Below, piece after piece: positions 1 to 5,351 of a stretch of 8,522 nucleotides of DNA (the stretch's first letter is position 1; the number at the start of each line of letters is the position of its first letter). Under the pieces are notes generated by a model. It was not told the origin of the DNA, made no database searches, and saw only the letters and a list, made by a program, of their open reading frames with translations. The stretch is from NCBI GenBank assembly GCA_021811025.1, contig JAJZPX010000076.1, forward strand, positions 1 through 8,522. Reading direction: 5' to 3'. A program made the position numbers and the translations under genes. This DNA is from Actinomycetes bacterium. Its GTDB lineage: Bacteria; Actinomycetota; Coriobacteriia; Anaerosomatales; JAJZPX01.

Positions 1-1
1 C

Positions 2-1783
2 ATCAGCCGGGTGTACGTCGTGGGCAGCTACTACGACGTGACGGGCGACGAGATCCGCGATCTTTCCGACAACGGCTTCGCCGTCACGCACGTCTCGAAC
101 CGCGGCCCGTTCGGACCCGCCCTGAGCGTCGCCGAATTCGCCGTCTCGAAGGGATGGGCGGACTGGCATTACGTCGGGATCACTGGTGCCACGGATTGGG
201 CCTTCGCGCTCGCCGCAGGGGTGAAGGTCGGGCGCGAGGGAGGCGTGACGCTCTCGACGCCGCGGACGTGGCTGCCGCGCCCCACGCAGCAGGCGCTGCA
301 CGACCACGCCGCCGACGTGTCGGCGATGGACATCTTCGGCCCCTCGACCGTCGTCTCTCCTGGGGTCGAGTCGCAGCTGGAGCTGTGGCAGGCGCCGCCG
401 GAAGGGGCCGCGATCTCCGGCCGCGTCGTCACCGACGCGAATCCGTCGGCCCCGCTCGCCGGCATCAACGTCGCAGTCTACCAGGCCTACTCCCCGAGCA
501 TGGGGTCGGACTTCCCTCTCTACCTCGCGGCCGAGACGACCACCGGGCCCGACGGAAGGTACGAGGTGCGCGGGCTGTACGGCGGGATCTGCTGGGTGGT
601 GTTCTGGGACTCACACGGAGTGTACGCGGCGCAGTCGTATCCGCTTTCGCCCGGCACGCCGACGCACTCGCCCGCGATCCCTGCGATCGAGGGCACGACC
701 ACGCCCGGTATCGACGCCAGGATGCAGACGATGGCGCAGTGGAGGGCGCAGCGCGTCCAGCGCATCCAGGGCGGCGACCGGTACCAGACATGCCTCCTGA
801 CGTCCCAGCAGGCGTTCGCGCACGCCGACACGGTGGTTGTCGCGACGGGAGCGAGCTTCGCCGACGCGCTGTCCGCGTCGGCGCTGTGCGGCATGTATCA
901 GGCCCCGCTGCTGCTCACGCCTCCGACCAAGCTGCCCACGTGGTTCTTCGGCGAGCTCAACCGGCTCGGCGCGAGGAACATCCTGATCGTCGGGGGCGAG
1001 GCGTCGGTGAACGCGTTCGTCGAGAAGCAGCTCAAGGGCGGCGGGCGAACGGTCACGAGGATCAAGGGATCGGACAGGTACGACACCGCGGTCAAGGTCT
1101 ACCAGCACATGCTCGGCACGGGGCTGCCGATGAGCGATCTGCCCTTCGTCGCGCGCGGCGACGCGTTCGCCGACGCGCTGTCCGCGGCTCCGTTCGCGTA
1201 CGCCCAGTGTCGCCCGATACTCCTCGTTAAGCCCGGATCCGCGCCTTCCTCGACCGAGGCGTTCTTCAGGACGCATCTCATCGACCACATCATCGTTCTG
1301 GGGGGAGCGGGTTCGGTCAGCGAAGACACGCTGCTGGACCTTATCGACTCCGGCTATGCGGAAGCGCTCTACTACTACCGGGTCGACGGTCGCGACCGCT
1401 ACGCGACCGCGGCGAATCTCGCCGAGTTCTGGGGATGGGGATACGACTACTTCGGCCTCGCCACGGGCGAGAAGTTCGCCGACGCCCTGAGCGGCGGGCC
1501 GCTGTGCGGCAGCCGGCAGGGGGCGATGCTGCTCACTCGCAAGGCATCCCTGTCGCGCCCTGCGGCCGACGTCCTGAAGCGGAACGCGCCGTGGCTATAT
1601 CAGCTGCGCGTCCTCGGCAGCAGGGATTCGGTGTCGGATGTCGCTCTGGGAGGGGCGTCGAGCGACGTCTCGCTGGCGTCGGCGATGTCCGCGCTGTCGG
1701 CCTCAGCGGCAGAGAGGGCGGAGGCACCCAGGACGGACCGTACGCCGAGGCTGCCCGCGCCGGCGGTCCTTCGGCGCCGCTAG
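2..1783 (+). CDS. Cell-wall-binding repeat 2 (CWB2) surface protein, 5'-truncated by the window edge
   Basis: Extracellular protein probably held in the envelope by CWB2 (PF04122-type) repeats, which in known proteins form trimeric modules binding anionic wall polymers. The frame is open to the window edge (ISRVYVVGS...), so the GTG at 11 is probably not the start and the N-terminus with any signal peptide lies outside. Numbering from that GTG: residues 1-125 look like the last, degenerate repeat of an upstream CWB2 set (VVGSY..., FGPSTVVS); about 131-238 resemble a carboxypeptidase-regulatory-like beta-sandwich (ISGRVV...GPDGRYEVRGL); then three clear repeats at about 250-341, 350-446 and 457-546. 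Each has a GxDRYxT(A) box (GGDRYQT, GSDRYDTA, GRDRYATA) and a TG/RG-xxFADALS box. The tail (550-590) is Ala/Ser/Pro/Arg rich without a membrane segment. It ends 1 nt from the convergent gene's stop. The family is clear; the ligand and any enzymatic domain upstream are unknown. Confidence 0.93.
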   Translation: MSRVYVVGSYYDVTGDEIRDLSDNGFAVTHVSNRGPFGPALSVAEFAVSKGWADWHYVGITGATDWAFALAAGVKVGREGGVTLSTPRTWLPRPTQQALHDHAADVSAMDIFGPSTVVSPGVESQLELWQAPPEGAAISGRVVTDANPSAPLAGINVAVYQAYSPSMGSDFPLYLAAETTTGPDGRYEVRGLYGGICWVVFWDSHGVYAAQSYPLSPGTPTHSPAIPAIEGTTTPGIDARMQTMAQWRAQRVQRIQGGDRYQTCLLTSQQAFAHADTVVVATGASFADALSASALCGMYQAPLLLTPPTKLPTWFFGELNRLGARNILIVGGEASVNAFVEKQLKGGGRTVTRIKGSDRYDTAVKVYQHMLGTGLPMSDLPFVARGDAFADALSAAPFAYAQCRPILLVKPGSAPSSTEAFFRTHLIDHIIVLGGAGSVSEDTLLDLIDSGYAEALYYYRVDGRDRYATAANLAEFWGWGYDYFGLATGEKFADALSGGPLCGSRQGAMLLTRKASLSRPAADVLKRNAPWLYQLRVLGSRDSVSDVALGGASSDVSLASAMSALSASAAERAEAPRTDRTPRLPAPAVLRRR

Positions 1784-1784
1784 C

Positions 1785-2369
1785 TCACTTGACGACGAAG
1801 CTCCACCCGCTCGCGCCCGGCATCGTGTACTTCCTGCCGCCCGCGTAGGCGATGGCGTAGTAGCGGTACGTGCCACCGGCCGAGGGCGCCTTGATGACGT
1901 TCTGCCAGACCTCGCCGTCGCTGTCGTACGATTCCCGCGCGAGGTCGTAGATCTTGTCGAACGAGCCACCGGCGATGCGGATCTTGGCGACGTCCGCGTG
2001 GCCCTTGAGCTTGACGGTCAGAGTCACCTTCCCGCCCGGCGAGACCTCCGAGGGCGTCACCGAACGCTCGAATATGCTGGGCGGGCCGCTTGGGGTGCCC
2101 GTGCCGGTGGAGGCGGACGAGACGCTCCGCGTCCCGAGGACCTGGGCGTTCAGCTGATCGAGCTTCGACGTGAGCGCCGACACGGATGCCTCGGCCGAGT
2201 TGACGCGCTGCAGCAGCGCCTGGTTCTCCGAGTTGAGCTGAGCGTTCCGGCTCATCAGCTGCGCGCGCGTCCCGGTGCTCGTCCTCCACAGCAGGAAGGC
2301 GCCGGCGCCGCCCGGCAGCAGCCCGACGACGAACGCGACGAGCACGTATCCCCAAACCGCTCTGCGCAT
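1785..2369 (-). CDS. Membrane-anchored coiled-coil protein with C-terminal beta-sandwich domain (paralogue A)
   Basis: 194-aa protein of unknown function. Start chosen at ATG 2369 because GGAGGG lies 6-7 nt upstream and the hydrophobic segment follows at once; the frame stays open further upstream but that part is Arg/Ala-rich and has no good ribosome site. Residues 4-28 form one membrane segment after MRR, so the rest is probably outside. Residues 34-78 are a predicted coiled coil rich in Gln, Asn and Leu, 79-97 a Ser/Thr/Gly/Pro linker, and 98-194 an all-beta domain opening with FERSVTP and closing with YTMPGASGWSFVVK. The beta domain looks Ig-like (alternating strands, VTLTVKLKG, YRYYAIAY) but I cannot assign a family. 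It has the same architecture and domain endings as the protein at 5373-5984. A role in envelope sensing or scaffolding is inference only. Confidence 0.88.
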   Translation of the reverse strand: MRRAVWGYVLVAFVVGLLPGGAGAFLLWRTSTGTRAQLMSRNAQLNSENQALLQRVNSAEASVSALTSKLDQLNAQVLGTRSVSSASTGTGTPSGPPSIFERSVTPSEVSPGGKVTLTVKLKGHADVAKIRIAGGSFDKIYDLARESYDSDGEVWQNVIKAPSAGGTYRYYAIAYAGGRKYTMPGASGWSFVVK

Positions 2370-2498
2370 GGTGCCCTCCACGACGTTCCGGCTCCACGAC
2401 AGGGGCATCTTCTCACCGTCGCGCGAACGTGTCGACCGCAGCGGCGCATGCGTTCGCTTCGCAGTGGCCGTGCGGGCGCCCGCCGGGCCGCTCGGCGT

Positions 2499-2520
2499 GT
2501 CCTTCGCGACCGCGAAGGAC
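2499..2520. repeat. Perfect inverted repeat, 10 bp arms, just downstream of the microprotein gene
   Basis: GTCCTTCGCG at 2499-2508 is exactly repeated in inverse at 2511-2520 (CGCGAAGGAC), separated by 2 nt; as RNA it would fold as a 9-bp stem with a 4-nt loop. On the minus strand it starts 7 nt after the stop of the 33-aa ORF, and lies in the leader of paralogue A. No U-run follows, so it may be a weak or factor-aided terminator, an RNA-processing or stability hairpin, or a protein-binding dyad. It is the most exact palindrome in this intergenic region. Confidence 0.5.
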
Positions 2521-2527
2521 GCTACCG

Positions 2528-2629
2528 TCAACAGCCCGGCTCACCGTAGTTGCCGCAGCACGTCCGGCGCCGCCTGACCTTCAGCCATTCGTTTCGCGCC
2601 ACCAGCCGCAGCTTGCGTCCGAGCGGCAT
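2528..2629 (-). CDS. 33-aa basic, cysteine-rich microprotein ending CCGNYGEPGC
   Basis: Short ORF in the 330-bp space between the VOC gene and paralogue A. It begins MPLGRKLRLVARNEWLKV, continues through an Arg-rich stretch (RRRRT) and ends in CCGNYGEPGC directly before TGA, with three Cys at residues 24, 25 and 33. I believe tiny proteins ending in a CCG-x-x-GEPGC-like motif recur in actinobacterial genomes, but this is from memory and unverified. The Arg/Lys content and Cys cluster would suit a metal- or nucleic-acid-binding peptide (inference). The ribosome site is weak (GCGAAAG before ATG); the frame is open further upstream, so a longer start such as the GTG near 2692 is possible. It is followed closely by a strong hairpin, as if it were a complete transcription unit. 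Confidence 0.6.
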   Translation of the reverse strand: MPLGRKLRLVARNEWLKVRRRRTCCGNYGEPGC

Positions 2630-2699
2630 CGGCTTTCGCAAGTTGCGGACGAACGCACCCGGTGAGGGCTCCTTCGAGGACGAGCCGCACACCGGCCGC

Positions 2700-3068
2700 T
2701 CATCCCTCTCGCATGCCGACGACGTTGCCCTCCGAGTCGTGGAACCACGCCATCCGCACGCCGTCGACCTCGGCGATGCCGTCCGTCGTGCGGGGGTGCT
2801 CGCGCTCCTCGAAGCGGATGCCCGCGTCCTTCAGCGCATCCACCTCGGCATTGAGGTCCCTCACGAGGAACGTCAGCGTCTGGTTCTCGCACGGCGGCGT
2901 CCCCGTGAGCTGCAGCCGGAACAGCGTGTCGCCACCTGCGTGCACGGCGAGCGCGTCGCGCGTCGTGTCGCGCTCGATCGTAAGGCCGAGGAAGTCGCGG
3001 TAGAACCGTCCCGCGCGATCCAGGTTGTTCGCGGGCAGTACCGCCTCGGCCGGCCAGTCTCTGAGCAT
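2700..3068 (-). CDS. VOC (glyoxalase/bleomycin-resistance fold) family protein
   Basis: 122-aa protein, normal length for a single-unit VOC protein, which usually dimerises to build its active sites. ATG 3068 is chosen: GGAGG sits 6 nt upstream and the first beta-alpha-beta module begins directly (AVLPANNLDRAGRFYRDFLGL). The second module runs from about 62 (QTLTFLVRDLNAEVDALKDAG) to the typical end MAWFHDSEGNVVG. Family members bind a divalent metal through His/Glu residues on matching strands. Here Glu8 occupies the first usual ligand position, but the closing position that is often Glu in glyoxalase I is Gly118, so it may not be a glyoxalase. The substrate cannot be read from sequence. It is divergent from the NYN gene across 154 bp. 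Confidence 0.92.
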   Translation of the reverse strand: MLRDWPAEAVLPANNLDRAGRFYRDFLGLTIERDTTRDALAVHAGGDTLFRLQLTGTPPCENQTLTFLVRDLNAEVDALKDAGIRFEEREHPRTTDGIAEVDGVRMAWFHDSEGNVVGMREG

Positions 3069-3222
3069 CCCGCACCTCCACTCGCTTGGCCCGTCACGGC
3101 GTATCGTCCCCGTTCCGGGTGACTGGTCGGCGCGCCGCGGGGAAGAACACGGCACGAACGGCGTGGGGGGCGCTCGAGCGGCGGTGTGGAGGGCAGTTCG
3201 GCGACAGCGGCGGAGGTGAGCG
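3069..3222. promoter_or_regulatory. Divergent intergenic region between VOC and NYN genes
   Basis: These 154 bp separate two genes that face away from each other, so promoters for both must lie here or inside the flanking genes. I can point to the two ribosome sites (GGAGG near 3075-3079 for the minus-strand gene, GGAGGTGA at 3212-3219 for the plus-strand gene), but I do not see a convincing -35/-10 pair for either. Confidence 0.4.
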
Positions 3223-3822
3223 ATGACGAAGCGAGTGCTGACACTCATCGACGAGGCCAACATCTCCGCGAGCGCGCGCGACTCGGGCGTGCACGAGGTC
3301 GACTGGCCGACCCTGGCCGCGTTCCTCGTCGCCAGGGAGCCTGGCCGGGAGCCGGTCGAGACGATCGTGTACGTGGGCTTGCCGCCCGAGATGAAGGACT
3401 ACGCCGAGCGGCGTGCGGGCGCGGAGCGGTTCGTGCACGAGCTGCGGACGGAAGGGTTGGTGGTGGTCACGAGCGAGGGCAGCCCCACCGGGCCGTCGCA
3501 CTACTCGGCGAACGTGGACGTGCTGATGGCGCTGGACGCGATGGACCTCGCGCACACGATGAAGCCGGACGTCGTCGTCCTCGGGACCGGAGACGCGGAC
3601 TTCGCGTACCTGGCCCGCAGGCTGCGCCGGCTGGGGATCCGCGTCGAGGTGGCCGCGGCGGCGGACTCCATCGGGCGGCACCTGAGGGAGGCGGCGAACA
3701 CTGTAGTCGACCTCACGCCGCTGTTCCGCGCCGTGGCGGAGGGCAAGCGGCCGAAGCGGCGCCAGCTCGCGGGGTTCGCGATGGGCGACGGCCGCAGCGC
3801 GGAGCCTCCGCGAGAGGAGTGA
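3223..3822 (+). CDS. NYN domain protein (LabA/DUF88-like, PIN-like nuclease fold)
   Basis: 199-aa protein with the hallmarks of the NYN family, PIN-like proteins thought to be metal-dependent RNases. The ATG at 3223 follows a strong GGAGGTGA with 6 nt spacing after GGAGG. Conserved acidic positions are visible: Asp10 in LIDEANI, Asp99 and Asp105 in NVDVLMALDAMDL, and Asp124/Asp126 in LGTGDADFAYLARRL, followed by the strand GIRVEV. The Lys that often precedes the middle Asp (KGVDV) is replaced (SANVDV). After about residue 172 a Lys/Arg-rich tail (GKRPKRRQ) could contact RNA. No antitoxin-like partner lies beside it, so a housekeeping RNA-processing role is more likely than a toxin; the target is unknown. 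It is convergent with the next gene. Confidence 0.9.
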   Translation: MTKRVLTLIDEANISASARDSGVHEVDWPTLAAFLVAREPGREPVETIVYVGLPPEMKDYAERRAGAERFVHELRTEGLVVVTSEGSPTGPSHYSANVDVLMALDAMDLAHTMKPDVVVLGTGDADFAYLARRLRRLGIRVEVAAAADSIGRHLREAANTVVDLTPLFRAVAEGKRPKRRQLAGFAMGDGRSAEPPREE

Positions 3823-3825
3823 GCG

Positions 3826-3839
3826 GGCCCTTGGGGGCC
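3826..3839. terminator. Weak hairpin between convergent genes
   Basis: GGCCC (3826-3830) and GGGCC (3835-3839) can pair around a TTGG loop in the 16-bp space between the convergent stops. Five GC pairs and no U-run make it a marginal terminator that could serve both directions. Confidence 0.25.
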
Positions 3840-4069
3840 TAGCGGTGAGCCCTGGGCTCGCCGGCGCGCTGCCACGCCGGCCCGGTGCCCGCCTCGTAGT
3901 GCTCGAACGAGTCGACGAGCCCGCCGAGTACCTCGGCCGTCACCTCGAAGAGCGCTCGCGCCTGGATGTCCTCGACCTGCGCGGTCTCCTGCTTCGCTCG
4001 CTGCATCGCGCCGCGCAGCATGTCCTTGAGCTGATCGGCCCGGAACCGCGGGTCCTCCATCTGCGCCAT
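3839..4069 (-). CDS. Small helical hypothetical protein, 76 aa
   Basis: Begins MAQMEDPRFRADQLKDM and is predicted almost wholly alpha-helical. The core ARALFEVTAEVLGGLVDSFE is regular and amphipathic and looks like a conserved unit; I have the impression of similar short proteins in other genomes but cannot name a family. No signal, membrane segment or metal motif is seen; the C-terminus (from about 58) is polar and probably disordered. ATG 4069 has a purine-rich GGGAGGGG about 10 nt upstream; ATG 4060 (residue 4) is an alternative with a poorer site. A GGGTAT box lies 35 bp upstream of the start. It is convergent with the NYN gene, and its long upstream region is rich in inverted repeats. 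Confidence 0.72.
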   Translation of the reverse strand: MAQMEDPRFRADQLKDMLRGAMQRAKQETAQVEDIQARALFEVTAEVLGGLVDSFEHYEAGTGPAWQRAGEPRAHR

Positions 4070-4086
4070 GCCTTTAGCCCCTCCCG

Positions 4087-4116
4087 TCGTCGGACGGCAG
4101 CCAGATACCCCGACGA
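4087..4116 (-). repeat. Leader hairpin upstream of the 76-aa gene
   Basis: TCGTCGG (4087-4093) and CCGACGA (4110-4116) form a 7-bp inverted repeat with a 16-nt loop just 5' of the purine-rich ribosome site of the minus-strand gene. The loop side contains the GGGTAT box, so this is either part of a promoter region or a short leader hairpin, not both at once in the same transcript. Confidence 0.35.
4105..4110 (-). promoter_or_regulatory. GGGTAT box, possible SigB/SigF-type -10
   Basis: On the minus strand GGGTAT stands 35 bp upstream of ATG 4069. GATT occurs 16 nt further upstream, which fits the relaxed GNNT-N14-16-GGGTA(C/T) form of stress-sigma promoters in Gram-positive bacteria. The match is short and the assignment is inference. 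Confidence 0.3.
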
Positions 4117-4143
4117 GGGCGGTCGCAATCGTGCCGGGAAGTG

Positions 4144-4182
4144 ACGGCGGCCGGCCCCCCGCGAGGGGAGACCGGCCTCCGT
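4144..4182. repeat. Large GC-rich hairpin with GNRA-type loop
   Basis: ACGG(4144-4147)-c-GGCCGG(4149-4154) pairs with CCGGCC(4172-4177)-t-CCGT(4179-4182). Inside, CCCC and GGGG pair around a GCGA tetraloop (4161-4164), with a small cc/aga internal loop. It resembles a strong factor-type terminator or a structured leader. No U-run follows on either strand and no gene ends next to it. GTGACGGCG is directly repeated at 4141-4149 and 4181-4189. Confidence 0.5.
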
Positions 4183-4211
4183 GACGGCGCGCTGCAGGAC
4201 AGCTCGCCTCA

Positions 4212-4265
4212 TTACCGGGCCTCACGGACCCGTGGCGTTACCTACGAGATCGTGCCCCCGGTAAC
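4212..4265. repeat. Overlapping inverted repeats with two exclusive pairings
   Basis: TTACCGGG (4212-4219) is the inverse of CCCGGTAA (4257-4264), giving an 8-bp closing stem around a small CACG/CGTG hairpin (4223-4234). The right arm can instead pair with GTTACC at 4237-4242 through GGTAAC (4260-4265). The two foldings exclude each other, as in attenuators, though nothing shows that it is transcribed. Confidence 0.4.
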
Positions 4266-4310
4266 TCGACCAACCATCCTGTGATTCAGCGCATCTGCCG
4301 TACTCGACAA
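4242..4310 (-). other. Possible 22-aa leader ORF behind a perfect Shine-Dalgarno sequence
   Basis: On the minus strand AGGAGGTGATCC (4326-4315), the full complement of the 16S anti-SD tail, is followed after 10 nt by TTG at 4310. The frame gives a 22-residue peptide (LSSTADALNHRMVG... to TAG at 4242-4244) that ends inside the alternative hairpins at 4212-4265. Composition is unremarkable, with no run of one amino acid. A start 10 nt after GGAGG is a little far and TTG is weak, so this is a candidate leader peptide rather than a called gene. Confidence 0.25.
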
Positions 4311-4330
4311 AGCCGGATCACCTCCTGTTC

Positions 4331-4370
4331 TTGTCACTGGGGACATTGCGGTACCTCCCTTTCAAGGTAC
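4331..4370. repeat. REP-like palindromic remnant
   Basis: The stretch TTGTCACTGGGGACATTGCG is followed by GTACCT (4351-4356), an 8-nt spacer and AGGTAC (4365-4370). TGTC/GACA (4332-4335/4342-4345) makes a second small dyad. Motifs of the kind GTCACTGGGGACATT recur beside REP-associated (Y1/IS200-like) transposases in many genomes; that resemblance is from memory. No second copy and no transposase are present in the window. Confidence 0.3.
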
Positions 4371-4522
4371 GACGCCCGCGTGACACGCAAGCGCTGCGCC
4401 AAGCGTAACCCGCTTCGCCGGGCCCGCTCAACCCCTCGACGCGCGAACCCGATATCACGGGCGAGAGGCACTCTCCGGTACGCGCTTTGCTCGATTCCGG
4501 CGAGACCGGGCGCGAGGAGTTG

Positions 4523-4669
4523 ATGGCGGTGCTCGCCAAGGACGTCTGCCCGAGGTGCAAGGGTCAACGGTACGTGAAGGTCCGGCTGCCGAAGGGGCAG
4601 GCCGACTTCCGGAAGTGCCCCGAGTGCGCGGGGACGGGGTTCAAGATACGCAAGCTGTCTACGTGCTAG
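4523..4669 (+). CDS. 48-aa mini zinc-ribbon protein with paired CxxCxG motifs
   Basis: Carries CPRCKGQ (residues 9-15) and CPECAGTG (32-39), the CxxCxG pair that makes one zinc site in the DnaJ Cys-rich region and in anti-TRAP-like small proteins, joined by a basic hairpin (YVKVRLPKG). It is half a DnaJ zinc region standing alone, so it probably binds one Zn and perhaps a protein or RNA partner; the partner is unknown. A further Cys is the last residue. Start is uncertain: ATG 4523 is only 3 nt after GAGGAG, while GTG 4529 gives better spacing and loses two residues; TTG 4487 is open in frame but has no site. A good terminator follows 26 nt after the stop, so it is a single-gene unit. Confidence 0.8.
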   Translation: MAVLAKDVCPRCKGQRYVKVRLPKGQADFRKCPECAGTGFKIRKLSTC

Positions 4670-4695
4670 CCGCACGGACACGGCGGAATCAGCGA

Positions 4696-4727
4696 GGCGC
4701 CGGCATGCCCGCCGGCGTCTTTCGTTT
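4696..4727 (+). terminator. Rho-independent terminator of the mini zinc-ribbon gene
   Basis: GGCGCCGGC (4696-4704) pairs with GCCGGCGTC (4711-4719) over nine positions with one G-U pair and a 6-nt loop, followed by the T-rich TTTCGTTT (4720-4727). It lies 26 nt after the stop of the plus-strand gene. It also lies just beyond the stop of the minus-strand gene at 4737, but that side has no U-run. Confidence 0.75.
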
Positions 4728-4736
4728 CCCCGATTC

Positions 4737-5021
4737 TCACGTCCGCTCGATCCCGAGCCGGTGCGGCCGGTGGCCGCGCGCCAGCCGGAACGCCTCTCCC
4801 GCTGTGTGCGTGAACGGCACTCCGTCCCGCTCGAGCTTCGAGAAGTCGCGGATCATCAGCTCGCGCACGTCGCCTGAGCGGGTCCGGTCCTCGCGCGGGC
4901 CCCATCGCCGCAGCCACTGGATCGCGTCCGACCATCGCTGCCACTCCTGCCCGCGCTCGAGGACCGTCCGGACATCGGACTCGCGGTAGTCCTTCCCGCG
5001 CCCTCCGGCGCTCTGAGGCAT
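4737..5021 (-). CDS. Hypothetical protein, 94 aa
   Basis: Not recognised. Soluble, strongly charged protein beginning MPQSAGGRGKDYRESDVRTV. Residues 14-49 look helical and Trp-rich (EWQRWSDAIQWLRRWG), followed by a second helix (DVRELMIRDFSKLERDG) and a basic tail (ARGHRPHRLG). No Cys, signal or membrane segment. ATG 5021 is well placed 6 nt after GGAGG (GGGAGGTGCGCC-ATG). A GGGTAT box lies 37 bp upstream, so it may have its own promoter although it follows the 82-aa gene by only 52 bp on the same strand. Confidence 0.75.
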   Translation of the reverse strand: MPQSAGGRGKDYRESDVRTVLERGQEWQRWSDAIQWLRRWGPREDRTRSGDVRELMIRDFSKLERDGVPFTHTAGEAFRLARGHRPHRLGIERT

Positions 5022-5058
5022 GGCGCACCTCCCTGTTCTCGTCCAGGCAACGCCGGAT

Positions 5059-5064
5059 ATACCC
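5059..5064 (-). promoter_or_regulatory. GGGTAT box upstream of the 94-aa gene
   Basis: GGGTATAT on the minus strand, 37 bp before ATG 5021, in the short space after the 82-aa gene. It could be a SigB/SigF-type -10 (GGGTAT) or a housekeeping -10 read as TATATC. I find no GNNT or TTGACA at the expected distance. Confidence 0.3.
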
Positions 5065-5073
5065 ACGGCGCGG

Positions 5074-5322
5074 CTACTCGACCGTGCCGAGCGTGCGGCC
5101 AAGGCCGTGACCGACGATGATCGAGTTCAGCTGGTCGGCGAGTCGCCGGCGGGTGTAGCCCCCAGGCGGCAGGAGGTCGAACAGAACGCGGACCTCCTCC
5201 GGGAGCCCCATCACGTCGGCCGCCTGGAGCACGTCGAGACGGGAGACCGATCGCCGGTGGCGGTACAGCATGTCGAGAATGCGCATCAGCGCGGGCATCG
5301 TGTCGTCGTCCGCCGCGAGCAT
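5074..5322 (-). CDS. Small protein, 82 aa, possibly DUF2795-like
   Basis: Starts MLAADDDTMPALMRILD; ATG 5322 has AGGAG 6 nt upstream. It has an N-terminal helix (5-25), then DVLQAADVMGLPEEVRVLFDLLPPGGYTRRRLADQL. The pattern 'helix, two to four residues, helix, LLPxxxY, helix' resembles the small DUF2795 fold common in actinobacteria, but the usual N-terminal signature of that family is not evident, so this is a tentative comparison. No membrane segment or Cys. It lies 50 bp after paralogue B and 52 bp before the 94-aa gene, all on one strand, and could be co-transcribed with them; a TACGAT/GGGTAC box at 5352-5360 suggests its own promoter as well. Confidence 0.75.
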   Translation of the reverse strand: MLAADDDTMPALMRILDMLYRHRRSVSRLDVLQAADVMGLPEEVRVLFDLLPPGGYTRRRLADQLNSIIVGHGLGRTLGTVE

Positions 5323-5351
5323 CGGCCGCTCCTCTCGGTTGGGGGAACAGC

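Noticed and set aside
683..720. Shared EGTTTPG peptide between the CWB2 protein and paralogue B
   Set aside because: Surrounding sequence does not align and the codons differ; likely coincidence or a common turn motif.
154..1230. 358-codon plus-strand frame inside the CWB2 gene
   Set aside because: Arg/Ala-rich frame-shifted reading of the CWB2 coding sequence.
2370..2531. N-terminal extension of paralogue A to the TTG at 2531
   Set aside because: The added 54 residues are basic and low in complexity, include the palindrome, and the internal ATG has a far better ribosome site and matches the start of paralogue B.
4270..4326. Degenerate 16S rRNA fragment
   Set aside because: Only GCCGTAC and the last 12 bases match; nothing upstream resembles helix 44 or other conserved 16S sequence.
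4070..4522. Known riboswitch (c-di-GMP, c-di-AMP, cobalamin, SAM) or a tRNA
   Set aside because: I looked for their conserved cores (such as CGCAAAGCC, the cobalamin box and the TTCGA loop) on both strands and found none convincing.
4281..4523. 80-codon plus-strand frame in the gene-poor region
   Set aside because: Arg/Ser/Cys-rich translation without ribosome site or recognisable domain, crossing the REP-like remnant.
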